A DNA stretch of 32,762 nucleotides from Burkholderiales bacterium (GCA_026225455.1 JAMFSV010000025.1:1-32762), one strand, 5' to 3'. Positions 22,541 to 31,936 are shown, numbered from the stretch's first letter. Made by a program: numbers and translations. The notes: generated from the sequence alone by a model not told the origin.

Positions 22541-24034
22541 GTGAATGCACCTGCCGAATTGCCGGCCGAAAAGCTCGAAGCCCGCCAGCGTGAACTGGTC
22601 CAGGCGTTGAATGCCTGCCTGCCCAGCCATTGCGTGCTGCATCGCAGCGAAGACACCACCCCTTATGAATGCGATGGGCTCGCCGCCTATCGCACCTTGC
22701 CGCTGGCCGTCGCCTTGCCCGAAACCGAAATCCAGGTGCAACGCGTGTTGCAAGCCTGTCATCGGCTCGGCGTACCGGTCGTGCCGCGCGGCGCGGGTAC
22801 GGGCCTGTCCGGGGGCGCCATGCCGATCCGCGAAGGCTTGGTGATGTCGCTGGCCCGCTTCAAGAAAATCCTCAATGTCGATTCGTATGCGCGCACCGCG
22901 ACGGTTCAACCCGGTGTGCGTAACCTGGCGATTTCCGAAGCGGCGGCCCCCTATGGCCTGTATTACGCACCCGACCCGTCGTCGCAAATCGCCTGTTCAA
23001 TCGGCGGTAACGTAGCCGAAAATTCCGGCGGTGTGCATTGCCTGAAATATGGGCTGACCGTCCACAACGTGCTGCGCGTGCGCGCCGTCACCATGGAAGG
23101 CGAGATCGTCGAATTCGGCTCGCTGGCGCTGGACTCGCCCGGGCTCGACCTGCTCTCGGTCTTTGTCGGCAGTGAAGGCATGTTTGCGGTGGTGACCGAA
23201 GTCACGGTCAAGCTGATTCCAAAACCGCAAACCGCCCAGGTCATCCTGGCCAGTTTCGACGACCTCGAAAAAGGCGGCGATGCGGTGGCCGGCATTATTG
23301 CCGCGGGCATTATTCCGGCCGGGCTGGAAATGATGGACAAACCCGCCACCCGCGCCGTCGAAGAGTTCGTCAAGGCGGGCTACGACCTCGATGCGGCGGC
23401 AATTTTATTGTGCGAATCGGACGGCACGCCGGCCGAAGTAGCGGAGGAAATCGAACGCGTCAGCGCGGTGCTGACACGCTACGGCGCGACCCGCATCCAG
23501 ATCTCCCGCTCCGAAGCCGAACGCTTGCGTTTCTGGTCGGGCCGCAAGAATGCCTTTCCCGCCGCCGGACGCATGTCGCCCGACTACTATTGCATGGACG
23601 GCACCATTCCGCGTCGCAGTATCGGCACACTGCTAAAACGCATCGGCCTGATGGAGGAGCGTTACCAGTTGCGCTGCATGAACGTGTTTCATGCCGGCGA
23701 CGGCAATATGCATCCGCTGATCCTGTTCAACGGCAACGATCACGACGAATGGCTGCGCGCCGAAGCATTCGGCGCCGACATCCTCGAAGCCTGCGTCGAA
23801 CTGGGCGGCACTATCACCGGCGAACATGGCGTCGGCGTCGAAAAAATCAATTCGATGTGCGTACAGTTTTCGCCCGAAGAACGCGATACCTTTTTCGCCA
23901 TCAAGCATGCTTTCGATCCGGCCCGTTTGCTGAACCCGGACAAGGCCATCCCGACTCGCGCCAGATGCGCGGACTATGGCCGTTTGCACGTACGCGGCGG
24001 TCTGCTGCCGCACCCCGAGTTACCGAGATTTTAA
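22541..24034 (+). CDS. glcD: Glycolate oxidase FAD-binding subunit GlcD
   Basis: Catalytic flavoprotein subunit of the GlcDEF glycolate oxidase, which converts glycolate to glyoxylate. From the GTG at 22541 the product is 497 residues, normal for GlcD. FAD-domain motifs are VPVVPRGAGTGLSGGAMP, DPSSQIACSIGGNVAENSGG and SPGLDLLSVFVGSEGMFAVV. The C-terminal domain has VFHAGDGNMHPLILF and GGTITGEHGVGVEK, then FDPARLLNPDK. The start was chosen because AAGGAG (22529-22534) lies 6 nt before the GTG and the protein then begins MNAPAEL. An in-frame ATG at 22535 abuts the AAGGAG with no spacer, and one at 22508 has no ribosome binding site. The stop overlaps the glcE start (TAATG), so translation is probably coupled. 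Confidence 0.95.
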   Translation: MNAPAELPAEKLEARQRELVQALNACLPSHCVLHRSEDTTPYECDGLAAYRTLPLAVALPETEIQVQRVLQACHRLGVPVVPRGAGTGLSGGAMPIREGLVMSLARFKKILNVDSYARTATVQPGVRNLAISEAAAPYGLYYAPDPSSQIACSIGGNVAENSGGVHCLKYGLTVHNVLRVRAVTMEGEIVEFGSLALDSPGLDLLSVFVGSEGMFAVVTEVTVKLIPKPQTAQVILASFDDLEKGGDAVAGIIAAGIIPAGLEMMDKPATRAVEEFVKAGYDLDAAAILLCESDGTPAEVAEEIERVSAVLTRYGATRIQISRSEAERLRFWSGRKNAFPAAGRMSPDYYCMDGTIPRRSIGTLLKRIGLMEERYQLRCMNVFHAGDGNMHPLILFNGNDHDEWLRAEAFGADILEACVELGGTITGEHGVGVEKINSMCVQFSPEERDTFFAIKHAFDPARLLNPDKAIPTRARCADYGRLHVRGGLLPHPELPRF

Positions 24035-25131
24035 TGACTGACCAGATCGAAGTATTAGAGCAATTTCGCACGCAAGTGGTCCACGCCACCGAGCGGCAAC
24101 AACCGCTGCAAATCCGCGGCGGCGGTACCAAGGACTGGTATGGCCAAAGCATTGAAGGCGAGTTGCTGAACACCCGCGGTTATCAGGGCGTACTGGCTTA
24201 CGACCCGGCTGAACTGGTAATCACCGCACGTTGCGGCACCCGTCTCGAAGATATTGAAGAGCTGCTGGCCCGGCACAATCAGATGCTGCCGTTCGAGCCG
24301 CCGCATTTCGGCCCCGACGCGACTTTGGGCGGTTGTATCGCGGCCGGCCTGGCCGGCCCGCGCCGTAGCGCGGCCGGCGCCGCGCGGGACTTTATGCTGG
24401 GCGCGGTGGTGATGAACGGCCGCGGCGAAGTATTGCATTTCGGCGGACAGGTGATGAAAAATGTCGCCGGTTACGACGTCTCGCGACTGATGGCAGGTTC
24501 GCTCGGCACTCTGGGACTGATGCTGGAGCTCTCGGTCAAAGTGTTGCCCAGGCCGTTTGCCGAGACCACCTTGCAATTCGACACGAATGCCACCGATGCC
24601 GTGCGCAAGCTCAACGAATGGGCCGGCAGGCCTTTGCCCATTACCGCCAGCGCCTGGCGCGACGGGACCCTGGCGTTGCGCCTGGCCGGTGCCGAAGCGG
24701 CGGTCAAGGCGGCCCGCGCCGCTCTCGGCGGCGAAGCGGTCGATGTGATCGAAGCCGCACACTTTTGGCAAGGCTTGCGCGAACAAACCGATGCGTTTTT
24801 CACGCATATCGAACCTAATGCCGCCCTTTGGCGGCTGTCACTGCCGTCGATTACCGAACCGCTGCCGTTGCCCGGCACGCAGTTAATGGAATGGGGCGGC
24901 GCGCAACGCTGGTGGATCACCGAAACCGATGCGCCGCTGGTACGCATGGCGGCCCGTCAGGCGGGCGGTCACGCGACCTTGTTCCGGCCCGGTCCGGGCA
25001 ACGGCAACCTGCGGCAAGCCGGAGTATTTACCCCGCTGCCAGCCCCACTGATGAAAATCCACCGGGGCCTGAAAACCGCCTTCGATCCGGCGCACATTTT
25101 CAACCGGGGCAGGCTTTATCCTGATTTCTAA
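24034..25131 (+). CDS. glcE: Glycolate oxidase subunit GlcE
   Basis: Second FAD-binding subunit of glycolate oxidase, 365 residues. The N-terminal half carries the PCMH FAD-binding domain: LQIRGGGTKDWYG (about 26-38), ARCGTRLEDIEELL, PHFGPDATLGGCIAAGLAGPRR and VMKNVAGYDVSRLMAGSLGTLG. The C-terminal half is short, without the full FAD-oxidase domain, and ends KTAFDPAHIFNRGRLYPDF, as in other GlcE proteins. The ATG shares one base with the glcD stop (TAATG). The open frame extends far upstream inside glcD in another frame; that part is spurious. glcF starts 93 bp after its stop. Confidence 0.94.
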   Translation: MTDQIEVLEQFRTQVVHATERQQPLQIRGGGTKDWYGQSIEGELLNTRGYQGVLAYDPAELVITARCGTRLEDIEELLARHNQMLPFEPPHFGPDATLGGCIAAGLAGPRRSAAGAARDFMLGAVVMNGRGEVLHFGGQVMKNVAGYDVSRLMAGSLGTLGLMLELSVKVLPRPFAETTLQFDTNATDAVRKLNEWAGRPLPITASAWRDGTLALRLAGAEAAVKAARAALGGEAVDVIEAAHFWQGLREQTDAFFTHIEPNAALWRLSLPSITEPLPLPGTQLMEWGGAQRWWITETDAPLVRMAARQAGGHATLFRPGPGNGNLRQAGVFTPLPAPLMKIHRGLKTAFDPAHIFNRGRLYPDF

Positions 25132-25224
25132 AAGCATTGTGTGACCCGTCTTGCGCCCAGTGCGCCGAATTGGACGATAAGGCACTCCCGGAACCCGCAT
25201 CAGGAATTTACTGGCTTAGCCCGC

Positions 25225-26448
25225 ATGCAAACCAATCTTGCCGATTTCATCCGCAACACCCCTGACGGCGACGAAGCCGAAGCGATTTTGCGTAAATGTG
25301 TACATTGCGGTTTTTGTACCGCAACCTGCCCCACCTATCAGCTCCTGGGCGACGAGCTGGATGGACCGCGCGGCCGCATTTACCTGATCAAGCAAATGGT
25401 CGAAGGGGCGGAAGTCACGCACCGCACACAATTGCATCTGGACCGTTGCCTGACGTGCCGCAATTGCGAAACCACCTGCCCCTCCGGAGTCCAGTACGGA
25501 CGCCTGATCGAAATCGGCCGCAAAGTGGCCGAAACCCAGGTGACGCGTGCACCTGGCCAACGCCTGCTAAGGCGCACGCTGGCTAATGTGCTGCCCAATC
25601 AGCATCTGTTTTCGCCGCTGATGAAGCTGGGCCAGCGCTTTCGCCCGCTGTTGCCCAAGAAGTTGCGCGATAAAGTGCCGCCGCGGCAAAACCCCGGCCT
25701 GTGGCCCACCGGAGAACATCTGCGCAAAATGCTGATGCTGGCCGGTTGTGTCCAACCCGCAATGATGCCCAACGTCAATTCGGCCACGGCCCGGGTGCTC
25801 GACAAATTAGGTATTCAAACTCTGGTCGCGCCCGATGCCGGCTGTTGCGGGGCGATTCGCCTGCACCTCGGTTATCACGACGACGGCCTGGCCGACATCC
25901 GGCGCAATATCGATGCCTGGTGGCCTTATGTCGAACAGGGCGTCGAAGCGATCGTGATGAATGCCTCCGGCTGCGGCGTCACGGTCAAGGAGTATGGTCA
26001 TCTGTTGCGCGATGACCCCGGCTATGCCGAAAAAGCGCAGCGCATTTCCGCTTTGACCCTGGACCTGTCCGAACTGCTGCCGAAATTCGAAACCGAGCTG
26101 GTATCGCGTTCGCTGCCGCGTGGGGTGCATACGGTCGCCTACCACCCGCCTTGCACCTTGCAGCACGGGCAGCAGATTCGCGATGGGGTCGAAAGCCTGC
26201 TCGGCGCCTTGGGCGTCGAGGTCCGTCTGCCCGCCGATGCCCATTTATGTTGCGGCTCGGCCGGCACCTATTCGGTACTGCAGGCCAAGCTTTCTTATAA
26301 GTTGCGCGCCCAAAAACTGGAAAAACTCGAAGCCACCGAGCCTCAGCTCATCGTCTCAGCCAACGTCGGCTGCATTGCCCATCTGCAAAGCGGCACCGCC
26401 ACGCCGGTGATGCACTGGATCGAATTGCTCGACCGCATGTTGACTTAA
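25225..26448 (+). CDS. glcF: Glycolate oxidase iron-sulfur subunit GlcF
   Basis: Electron-transfer subunit of glycolate oxidase, 407 residues from ATG 25225. Two 4Fe-4S ferredoxin motifs are at the N-terminus: CVHCGFCTATCP (Cys 25, 28, 31, 35) and CLTCRNCETTCP (Cys 75, 78, 81, 85). Two CCG-domain motifs follow (DAGCCGAIRLH and LCCGSAGTYS), as in heterodisulfide-reductase-like subunits. The frame is open to GTG 25141, but GlcF proteins begin MQTNLADFI, which decides for 25225 although no clear ribosome binding site precedes it. It completes the glcDEF operon; no glcG, glcB or malate synthase follows, and yggS starts 161 bp later with its own likely promoter. Confidence 0.95.
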   Translation: MQTNLADFIRNTPDGDEAEAILRKCVHCGFCTATCPTYQLLGDELDGPRGRIYLIKQMVEGAEVTHRTQLHLDRCLTCRNCETTCPSGVQYGRLIEIGRKVAETQVTRAPGQRLLRRTLANVLPNQHLFSPLMKLGQRFRPLLPKKLRDKVPPRQNPGLWPTGEHLRKMLMLAGCVQPAMMPNVNSATARVLDKLGIQTLVAPDAGCCGAIRLHLGYHDDGLADIRRNIDAWWPYVEQGVEAIVMNASGCGVTVKEYGHLLRDDPGYAEKAQRISALTLDLSELLPKFETELVSRSLPRGVHTVAYHPPCTLQHGQQIRDGVESLLGALGVEVRLPADAHLCCGSAGTYSVLQAKLSYKLRAQKLEKLEATEPQLIVSANVGCIAHLQSGTATPVMHWIELLDRMLT

Positions 26449-26541
26449 GCGCAGGCGATGGCCGGCCGATGCACTGCTTGCGACAACTGGGCCGCAATCA
26501 GGCTGCAATCAGGCCGCCACCGGGCAAGCGCGTAGCCGTCA

Positions 26542-26547
26542 TATAAT
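26542..26547 (+). promoter_or_regulatory. Candidate -10 box upstream of yggS
   Basis: A perfect TATAAT hexamer (CATATAATCGGG) lies 62 bp before the yggS start. The -35 position (ACCGGG) is a poor match. It probably starts a yggS-proC transcript. Confidence 0.4.
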
Positions 26548-26609
26548 CGGGTTCCCGCCGCCCGGCTATCGGGCAACGCCACCAAGTTAAGCCAGCCGTT
26601 CCAGAGCCC

Positions 26610-27329
26610 ATGTCAGAGATCGCCGTTCAATTGAAAATCACGCGGGCGCGCATCGCGCAGGCCGAGCACGCAGCGCGGCGCCCGGCCGGTTCGGTCGCAC
26701 TGCTGGCGGTATCAAAAACCTGTCCGGCGGAGGCCGTGCGCGAAGCTTTTGCCGCGGGTCAACGCGCTTTCGGCGAAAATTATGTGCAAGAGGCGCTGGA
26801 TAAAATCACCGCCTTGGCCGATTTGCGCGAGCAACTCGAATGGCATTTTATCGGACCGCTGCAAAGCAATAAAACGCGGGCGGTCGCCGAGCATTTCGAC
26901 TGGGTGCATTCGGTCGATCGGCTCAAGATCGCCCAGCGCCTGGCCGCACAACGCCCCGCCCACTTGCCGCCGCTGAATGTCTGCCTGCAAGTGAATATCA
27001 GCGGCGAAGCCAGCAAAAGCGGCGTCTCGGCGGCCGAGGCAAAGGCCACAGCCCATGCCATCGCCGCATTACCGGGGCTGCGCTTGCGCGGCCTGATGGC
27101 GATTCCCGAAGCCGCCGCCGAATTTGCCGCACAACGGCTGCCGCATCGCCGACTGAGCGATTTGTTCAAAGCCTTATGCGCCGATGGGCTCGATCTCGAT
27201 ACCTTGTCGGCCGGCATGTCGGCCGATCTTGAAGCCGCCGTGCTGGAAGGCGCGACCCTGGTGCGTATCGGCACCGCAATTTTCGGCGCGCGCACTTACC
27301 CGCCTGCTGCAGCTGATCCAGCAGCCTGA
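26610..27329 (+). CDS. yggS: YggS family pyridoxal phosphate homeostasis protein
   Basis: PLP-binding, alanine-racemase-fold protein of COG0325 that buffers intracellular PLP and affects amino acid metabolism. It has no established catalytic activity. The product is 239 residues. The PLP lysine is Lys36 in LLAVSKTCP. Other landmarks are FGENYVQEALDKI (about 54-66), WHFIGPLQSNK (about 77-87), VNISGEASKSGV (about 128-139), LRGLMAIPE and LSAGMSADLEAAVLEGATLVRIGTAIFGAR. The Ala/Pro-rich tail after FGAR is short and not conserved. proC follows after 41 bp on the same strand, the usual pair. Confidence 0.95.
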   Translation: MSEIAVQLKITRARIAQAEHAARRPAGSVALLAVSKTCPAEAVREAFAAGQRAFGENYVQEALDKITALADLREQLEWHFIGPLQSNKTRAVAEHFDWVHSVDRLKIAQRLAAQRPAHLPPLNVCLQVNISGEASKSGVSAAEAKATAHAIAALPGLRLRGLMAIPEAAAEFAAQRLPHRRLSDLFKALCADGLDLDTLSAGMSADLEAAVLEGATLVRIGTAIFGARTYPPAAADPAA

Positions 27330-27370
27330 CCGCGTACCCGGAACTTGAATACTCTTCTCGGAACCTCATC

Positions 27371-28183
27371 ATGAAAATTGCATTTATCGGCGGCGGCAAT
27401 ATGGCCAGCGCACTGATCGGCGGCTTGTTACGCCGCGGCATCGCGGCCACCGACCTGGCCGTACTCGAAATCACGCCCGAAGCGCGCGCCCGCATCACGG
27501 CGGAATTCGGGGTGCAAACCCATGCCGAGGCAGATGATTATTTACGCGGTTTCGACGCGCTGGTGCTGGCGGTCAAGCCACAGGTGCTGAAAAGCGTGGC
27601 TGAGACGTTGGCACCTTATGTCAGCCAACAAGTGATTATCAGCATCGCCGCCGGCATCCGCGCCACGGATATCGCCCGCTGGCTGGGCGGTTATGACAAG
27701 ATTGTGCGGGCCATGCCCAACACCCCCGCGCTGATCGGCATGGGCGTGACCGGGGTCGCGGCGTTGCCGGGTGTAGCCCCGGCCGGGCGTGAATTGGCGC
27801 AAACCGTGCTGGCCGCAGTGGGGCAAGTGGTCTGGTGCGACAGCGAAAGCCGCATCGACGCCGTGACCGCCATTTCTGGAAGCGGGCCGGCCTACGTCTT
27901 TTATTTTATTGAAGCGTTGCAGCAAGCGGCTTTGCAAATGGGATTCGACGCAGATCAAGCCCGCGCCTTCGCGGTCTCGACCTTCACCGGCGCGGCACAA
28001 TTGGCGGCTACGTCGGATGAAGCGATCGGCACGCTGCGCGAACGGGTCACCTCCAAAGGCGGAACCACCGCGGCGGCACTGGCTTCGTTCGATGCGGACC
28101 AGATTGGGGCGGCGATTGTGCGCGGAGCATTGGCCGCCGAACAGCGCGCCAAAACCATGGGCGAAGAGATGGGACAAGGGTGA
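27371..28183 (+). CDS. proC: Pyrroline-5-carboxylate reductase
   Basis: Last step of proline synthesis: reduces pyrroline-5-carboxylate with NAD(P)H. The product is 270 residues, the family norm. The N-terminal Rossmann motif is MKIAFIGGGNMASALIGGLL (1-20), followed by LVLAVKPQVL (about 59-68), VRAMPNTPALIGMGVT (about 113-128) and the proline-site segment ITAISGSGPAYVFYFIEALQ. The dimerisation-domain signature ERVTSKGGTTAAAL lies near the C-terminus. GGAA lies 8-9 nt before the ATG. It is probably cotranscribed with yggS. A perfect 9-bp hairpin and a 12-bp tandem repeat lie between its stop and the convergent ubiA. Confidence 0.96.
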   Translation: MKIAFIGGGNMASALIGGLLRRGIAATDLAVLEITPEARARITAEFGVQTHAEADDYLRGFDALVLAVKPQVLKSVAETLAPYVSQQVIISIAAGIRATDIARWLGGYDKIVRAMPNTPALIGMGVTGVAALPGVAPAGRELAQTVLAAVGQVVWCDSESRIDAVTAISGSGPAYVFYFIEALQQAALQMGFDADQARAFAVSTFTGAAQLAATSDEAIGTLRERVTSKGGTTAAALASFDADQIGAAIVRGALAAEQRAKTMGEEMGQG

Positions 28184-28199
28184 ACCGAATTTGAACAGC

Positions 28200-28236
28200 G
28201 CCCGATAAAGCACGCCCTTGGCATGCATTATCGGGC
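28200..28236. terminator. Hairpin after proC
   Basis: GCCCGATAA (28200-28208) and TTATCGGGC (28228-28236) form a perfect 9-bp stem with a 19-nt loop, 17 bp after the proC stop. Followed by CTTAATC without a U-run. Probably a weak terminator between convergent proC and ubiA. Confidence 0.5.
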
Positions 28237-28245
28237 CTTAATCTA

Positions 28246-28305
28246 CGCATTCGTCCGCGCATTCGTTCGCGTATTTATCCGCGTATTTATCCGCTTATTT
28301 ATCCC
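28246..28305. repeat. Five imperfect 12-bp tandem repeats
   Basis: Units: CGCATTCGTCCG, CGCATTCGTTCG, CGTATTTATCCG, CGTATTTATCCG, CTTATTTATCCC. They fill the space between the convergent stops of proC and ubiA. Units 3 and 4 are identical and the outer ones diverge step by step. Likely a minisatellite; possible length polymorphism between strains. Confidence 0.8.
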
Positions 28306-28317
28306 ATCCAATACGCT

Positions 28318-29235
28318 TTAATGCATCAGGTCGCGCAGCGCATATTGCGCCGCAATCCCCGCAAACAAAATGCCGCCCAGCCAGTTGTTGTGACGAAATG
28401 CCGCAAAGCAGGCCATCCGTTCCCGCTCGCGAATCAGCGTGTAGTGATAAACCGCACAGGCGACAGCCCCCGCCAAACCGATCCAGAACGGCCAGATCCA
28501 ACCGAGTGCCACGCCGACCGCGGCGTAAATGCCAAGTGTCACCGCATAACACAGCATGATGGCCAAGACGTCATACCGGCCGAACGTGAGCGCCGAGGTG
28601 CGGATGCCGATCTTCAGGTCGTCGTCGCGATCGACCATGGCATAAGCCGTATCGTAAGCCACCGACCAGAATACATTCGCCGCCAACAAAACCCAGGCCA
28701 GTAGCGGCACATGCCCCAGCAATGCGGCAAAACCCATGGGGATGCCGAAGCCGAAAGCGATACCCAGATATGCCTGCGGAATGGCGAAAAAGCGCTTGGT
28801 AAAGGGGTAGCTGGCCGCCACCAGCACCGCGATAATCGATAATTCGCGGGTCAGCGTATTCAGCGGCAAGATCAGCAGAAACGCGAGTCCGGCCAATACC
28901 GCGGCCAGCGCCAGCGCTTCCCAGGCGCGGATTTTCCCGGAGGTCAGCGGCCGATTTTCGGTGCGTTTGACGTAACGATCGAAATCGCGATCGGCGTAAT
29001 CGTTGACGGCGCAGCCCGCCGAGCGCATCAGCACCGTACCTAAAACAAAGATCGCCAGCACCGTCAAGGGCGGCGGCCCGCCTGCGGCGATCCACAAGGC
29101 ATTGAGGGTCGGCCACAGCAGCAGCAGGCTGCCGATCGGCTTGTCCATGCGGATCAGCCGCCAATACAGCGGCAGGCGGGCATAAAGAGTGGCCAGGCGA
29201 GTAACCCGGCGCGGTGCGGTTCGTGAAACGGACAT
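28318..29235 (-). CDS. ubiA: 4-hydroxybenzoate octaprenyltransferase UbiA
   Basis: Integral membrane prenyltransferase that attaches the polyprenyl chain to 4-hydroxybenzoate in ubiquinone synthesis. The product is 305 residues from ATG 29235. The first Asp-rich motif is NDYADRDFD, the second AMVDRDDD in [19 protein letters not shown]. Upstream is the family signature [20 protein letters not shown]. Eight or so hydrophobic membrane helices follow. An in-frame ATG at 29280 would add 15 mostly hydrophobic residues; neither start has a clear ribosome binding site. I prefer 29235 because [10 protein letters not shown] gives the usual positively charged cytoplasmic start. Convergent with proC, divergent from the chemoreceptor gene. 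Confidence 0.94.
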   Translation of the reverse strand: MSVSRTAPRRVTRLATLYARLPLYWRLIRMDKPIGSLLLLWPTLNALWIAAGGPPPLTVLAIFVLGTVLMRSAGCAVNDYADRDFDRYVKRTENRPLTSGKIRAWEALALAAVLAGLAFLLILPLNTLTRELSIIAVLVAASYPFTKRFFAIPQAYLGIAFGFGIPMGFAALLGHVPLLAWVLLAANVFWSVAYDTAYAMVDRDDDLKIGIRTSALTFGRYDVLAIMLCYAVTLGIYAAVGVALGWIWPFWIGLAGAVACAVYHYTLIRERERMACFAAFRHNNWLGGILFAGIAAQYALRDLMH

Positions 29236-29390
29236 TAAGACCCAGGGCGGTATGAAAAAAATATAAGCAATAACGCTCATTTTAAATCGGAATGCACAAA
29301 ACCCGCAGTCAGACGATTAAATCTGAGGCAATCTATGCCAAACCGGGCAGACTAGTGAATACCCCTCTTAAACACGTCATCCGCAGGCCG

Positions 29391-29417
29391 TAAAGTAGTT
29401 AGTAGTCTTGCAAATGC
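29391..29417 (+). promoter_or_regulatory. Possible sigma-28 (flagellar) promoter for the chemoreceptor gene
   Basis: TAAAGTAG (29391-29398), 11-bp spacer, GCAAATGC (29410-29417). The -35 half fits the flagellar-sigma consensus TAAAGTTT in 6 of 8 positions; the -10 half is weak against GCCGATAA. It lies 69 bp before the chemoreceptor start, and such genes are often in the sigma-28 regulon. Confidence 0.3.
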
Positions 29418-29486
29418 AATTCACTCGCGGATACGGCGCCTGAGCCGCTCTGCCGCAGGCCTTTTCCATAATAACAAGGACAAAAC

Positions 29487-31076
29487 ATGAGCCGCCTGAG
29501 CCTGAATTCGAAATTGTGGCTGGCACTTGCCATAACCTGGCTGGGCCTGCTGATACTCGGCGGCTGGGCGGCATTGGAATCGCGCAGCACCATGCTTGCC
29601 GAACGCAAGATGGCAATTCAGGACGTGGTGGAAACCGCGTACGGCATCGTCGCCGACTACTCTAGCCTGGTCGACAACAAGACGCTGTCGCTGGACGATG
29701 CCCAGCATCAGGCGATGGCCCGCTTGTCGACCATGCGTTTTGGCTCCAACGGCTATATGATCATTACCAACGCCACGCCGGTGGTGTTGATGCACCCGAC
29801 CCTGGCCGACCTGCGCAACAAGGATGTCAGCGACTATAAAGATACCGACGGCAAACTGCTGTTTGTCGACATGGTCAAAGTGGCGCAGGCCGAGGGTCAA
29901 GGCTACGTCAACTATATGGCGCGGCTGCCGGGCGTCGAAGCTCATGTGCCCAAGATCAGCTTCGTCAAACGTTTTGCCCCATGGGACTGGTATTTGATCT
30001 CCGGCGTCTATCTGAACGACATCAACACCGCCTTCGAAGCCAACTTGCTCAAATACCTGATCGTGATCCTGGTGGTCGGTGCGGCCATCTCGGCCGCGAT
30101 GGTGCTGATCATCCGCAACGTCAAACGCAGCCTAGGCGGAGAACCGGCCTATGCCGCCGGGATCGCGGAGCAAATCGCCGCCGGCGAACTGATGACGCAT
30201 ATTGCCCTGAGCACCGATGATCGCAGCAGCATGCTGTACGCCATGAGCAATATGCAGGAAAAGCTGACGCGAACCATTACCCGGATCCATAGCGGCACCG
30301 AAACGATTACCGTGGCAAGCCAGGAAATCGCCGCCAGCAACCACGATTTATCGGTGCGCACCGAAGAACAAGCCGCCTCGCTCGCCGAAACGGCAGCCAG
30401 CATGGAACAACTCACCGCCACCGTCAAACAAAACGCCGAGAATGCGCGGCAGGCCAACCAGATGGGGGCCAGCGCTTCGCAAATCGCCGGCGAAGGCGGA
30501 GATGTGGTGCGTCAGGTGGTCGAAACCATGCATAACATCACCGCCAGCTCGAAGAAGATCGTCGATATTATTTCGGTGATTGAAGGCATTGCCTTTCAAA
30601 CCAATATTCTGGCGCTCAACGCAGCGGTCGAAGCAGCCCGCGCCGGCGAGCAGGGACGGGGTTTTGCCGTGGTGGCCGGCGAAGTCCGCAGCCTGGCCAG
30701 CCGCAGCGCCGATGCGGCCAAGGAAATCAAGGCCTTGATCGAAAATTCGGTGACCCAGGTAGATAACGGTTCGACCCTGGTTCAGCGAGCCGGGACCACG
30801 ATGGATTCAGTGGTGTCGGCGGTGCGGCGCGTGACCGATATCATCGGAGAAATCTCCGCCGCTTCCGAAGAGCAGAGCAAAGGCATCGAACAGGTCAATA
30901 TCGCGATCAATCAAATGGACCAGACCACCCAGCAGAACGCCGCCATGGTCGAACAGGCATCGGCAGCCGCTCATTCGCTCGAAGAGCAAGCGCAAGCCTT
31001 ACGCGATGCGGTCAATGTGTTCCATGTGTCGGATACGGCGGGGTCGGGGGCGGCAACGACTCAGCGACGCCGCTGA
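29487..31076 (+). CDS. Methyl-accepting chemotaxis protein with single Cache domain
   Basis: Transmembrane chemoreceptor, 529 residues. TM1 is about residues 11-30 ([20 protein letters not shown]). A periplasmic single-Cache ligand-binding domain spans about 33-187, with [21 protein letters not shown] and [19 protein letters not shown] typical of sCache_2. TM2 is about 190-210, then a HAMP-like segment (about 211-265). The cytoplasmic signalling domain has the conserved hairpin tip [20 protein letters not shown] (366-385), followed by [19 protein letters not shown]. No NWETF-like CheR-docking pentapeptide is at the C-terminus, which ends in Arg residues. AAGGA lies 7 nt before the ATG. Ligand unknown; sCache receptors often bind small carboxylates. 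No other chemotaxis gene is adjacent. Confidence 0.95.
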   Translation: MSRLSLNSKLWLALAITWLGLLILGGWAALESRSTMLAERKMAIQDVVETAYGIVADYSSLVDNKTLSLDDAQHQAMARLSTMRFGSNGYMIITNATPVVLMHPTLADLRNKDVSDYKDTDGKLLFVDMVKVAQAEGQGYVNYMARLPGVEAHVPKISFVKRFAPWDWYLISGVYLNDINTAFEANLLKYLIVILVVGAAISAAMVLIIRNVKRSLGGEPAYAAGIAEQIAAGELMTHIALSTDDRSSMLYAMSNMQEKLTRTITRIHSGTETITVASQEIAASNHDLSVRTEEQAASLAETAASMEQLTATVKQNAENARQANQMGASASQIAGEGGDVVRQVVETMHNITASSKKIVDIISVIEGIAFQTNILALNAAVEAARAGEQGRGFAVVAGEVRSLASRSADAAKEIKALIENSVTQVDNGSTLVQRAGTTMDSVVSAVRRVTDIIGEISAASEEQSKGIEQVNIAINQMDQTTQQNAAMVEQASAAAHSLEEQAQALRDAVNVFHVSDTAGSGAATTQRRR

Positions 31077-31165
31077 AACCACACGTGCCGTCGAAGCGGG
31101 ATCCGCGAAGGCCGGGCCAAAAACAAGGCCGAAGACCAGACTGGGCAGATGACGGTGAATCGAGC

Positions 31166-31198
31166 CGGCGGATTCGAACATGAGGTGCGAACCCGCCG
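31166..31198. terminator. Imperfect hairpin between convergent chemoreceptor gene and dps
   Basis: CGGCGG-a-TTCG (31166-31176) pairs with CGAA-c-CCGCCG (31188-31198), a 10-bp stem with one mismatch and an 11-nt loop. It lies between two converging stops. A poor U-tract follows on plus. Possible weak bidirectional terminator. Confidence 0.35.
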
Positions 31199-31233
31199 TC
31201 TGATTGATTTAAGTCGAAAGACGAAGCAAAGAT

Positions 31234-31734
31234 TTAACCCAGCATTGCACGCAACATCCATGCGGTTTTTTCGTGAATCTGCATGCGTTGGGTCAACAGA
31301 TCGGCGGTCGGTTCATCGTTGACTTCATCGGTCAGCGTAAAAATGCCGCGCGCGGTACGCACCACGGCTTCCTGGCCTTCCACCAATTGGCGGATCATTT
31401 CATTGGCTTCGGGCACACCGTCGGCTTCGGGGATCGAGGCTAATTTGGAAAATTCTTTATACGAGCCCGGCGCCGGGAAACCCAGGGCGCGAATGCGCTC
31501 GGCAATCGAATCGACGGCCAGCGCCAACTCGTTGTATTGCCCTTCGAACATCAGGTGCAGCGTGTTGAACATGGGACCCGTCACGTTCCAATGAAAATTA
31601 TGGGTCTTCAGATAAAGCGTGTACGTATCGGCCAATAAACGGCTCAGGCCATCGGCGATTTTCTTGCGATCTTTATCGTTGATGCCGATATTGACGCTGG
31701 GAATGCTACTTTGACTCGCACTTTTTTTAGCCAT
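31234..31734 (-). CDS. dps: Dps-family DNA-binding ferritin-like protein
   Basis: Dodecameric ferritin-like protein that oxidises and stores iron and protects DNA from peroxide. The product is 166 residues from ATG 31734. The intersubunit ferroxidase residues are visible in [40 protein letters not shown] (His in NFHWNVTG, then the Glu/Asp pair in EGQYNEL and DSIAERI). The N-terminus [10 protein letters not shown] is Lys/Ser-rich, like DNA-binding tails of the family. The C-terminus is [12 protein letters not shown]. The frame is open to 31821, but GGAG lies 6 nt before the ATG at 31734 and the family start agrees. The neighbour on the same strand is a catalase gene 278 bp upstream. I could not find a convincing OxyR site. 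Confidence 0.95.
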   Translation of the reverse strand: MAKKSASQSSIPSVNIGINDKDRKKIADGLSRLLADTYTLYLKTHNFHWNVTGPMFNTLHLMFEGQYNELALAVDSIAERIRALGFPAPGSYKEFSKLASIPEADGVPEANEMIRQLVEGQEAVVRTARGIFTLTDEVNDEPTADLLTQRMQIHEKTAWMLRAMLG

Positions 31735-31893
31735 GACGACTCCAGTAGAAAAGCATGTATGAATGTGAGGGCGCGATAAAAGCGATGGTCGCATACCGGC
31801 GATGACAATGCGATGTAGCACCCGCTGCCGTCAAAGCATCGCACACGCAGAGCGAACCTTCCGTCTCGCGATAAGTGTATCCGACAATGACCC

Positions 31894-31936
31894 GGCCCCG
31901 CTGCATAACTCAAGCGTTATGCAGCGGGGCCTTTTT
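31894..31936 (+). terminator. Strong plus-strand intrinsic terminator between dps and catalase
   Basis: GGCCCCGCTGCATAAC (31894-31909), 6-nt loop TCAAGC, GTTATGCAGCGGGGCC (31916-31931), then TTTTTG. It is a perfect 16-bp stem with a five-U run. It points plus, while both flanking genes are on minus; in the minus direction no U-tract follows. The nearest upstream plus gene ends at 31076, on the far side of dps. Confidence 0.75.

Noticed and set aside
31140-31200. tRNA- or tmRNA-like 3' end on the minus strand (GTTCGAATCC segment)
   Set aside because: The T-loop-like motif is part of a hairpin between convergent genes. No acceptor partner, anticodon arm or D arm can be built around it.
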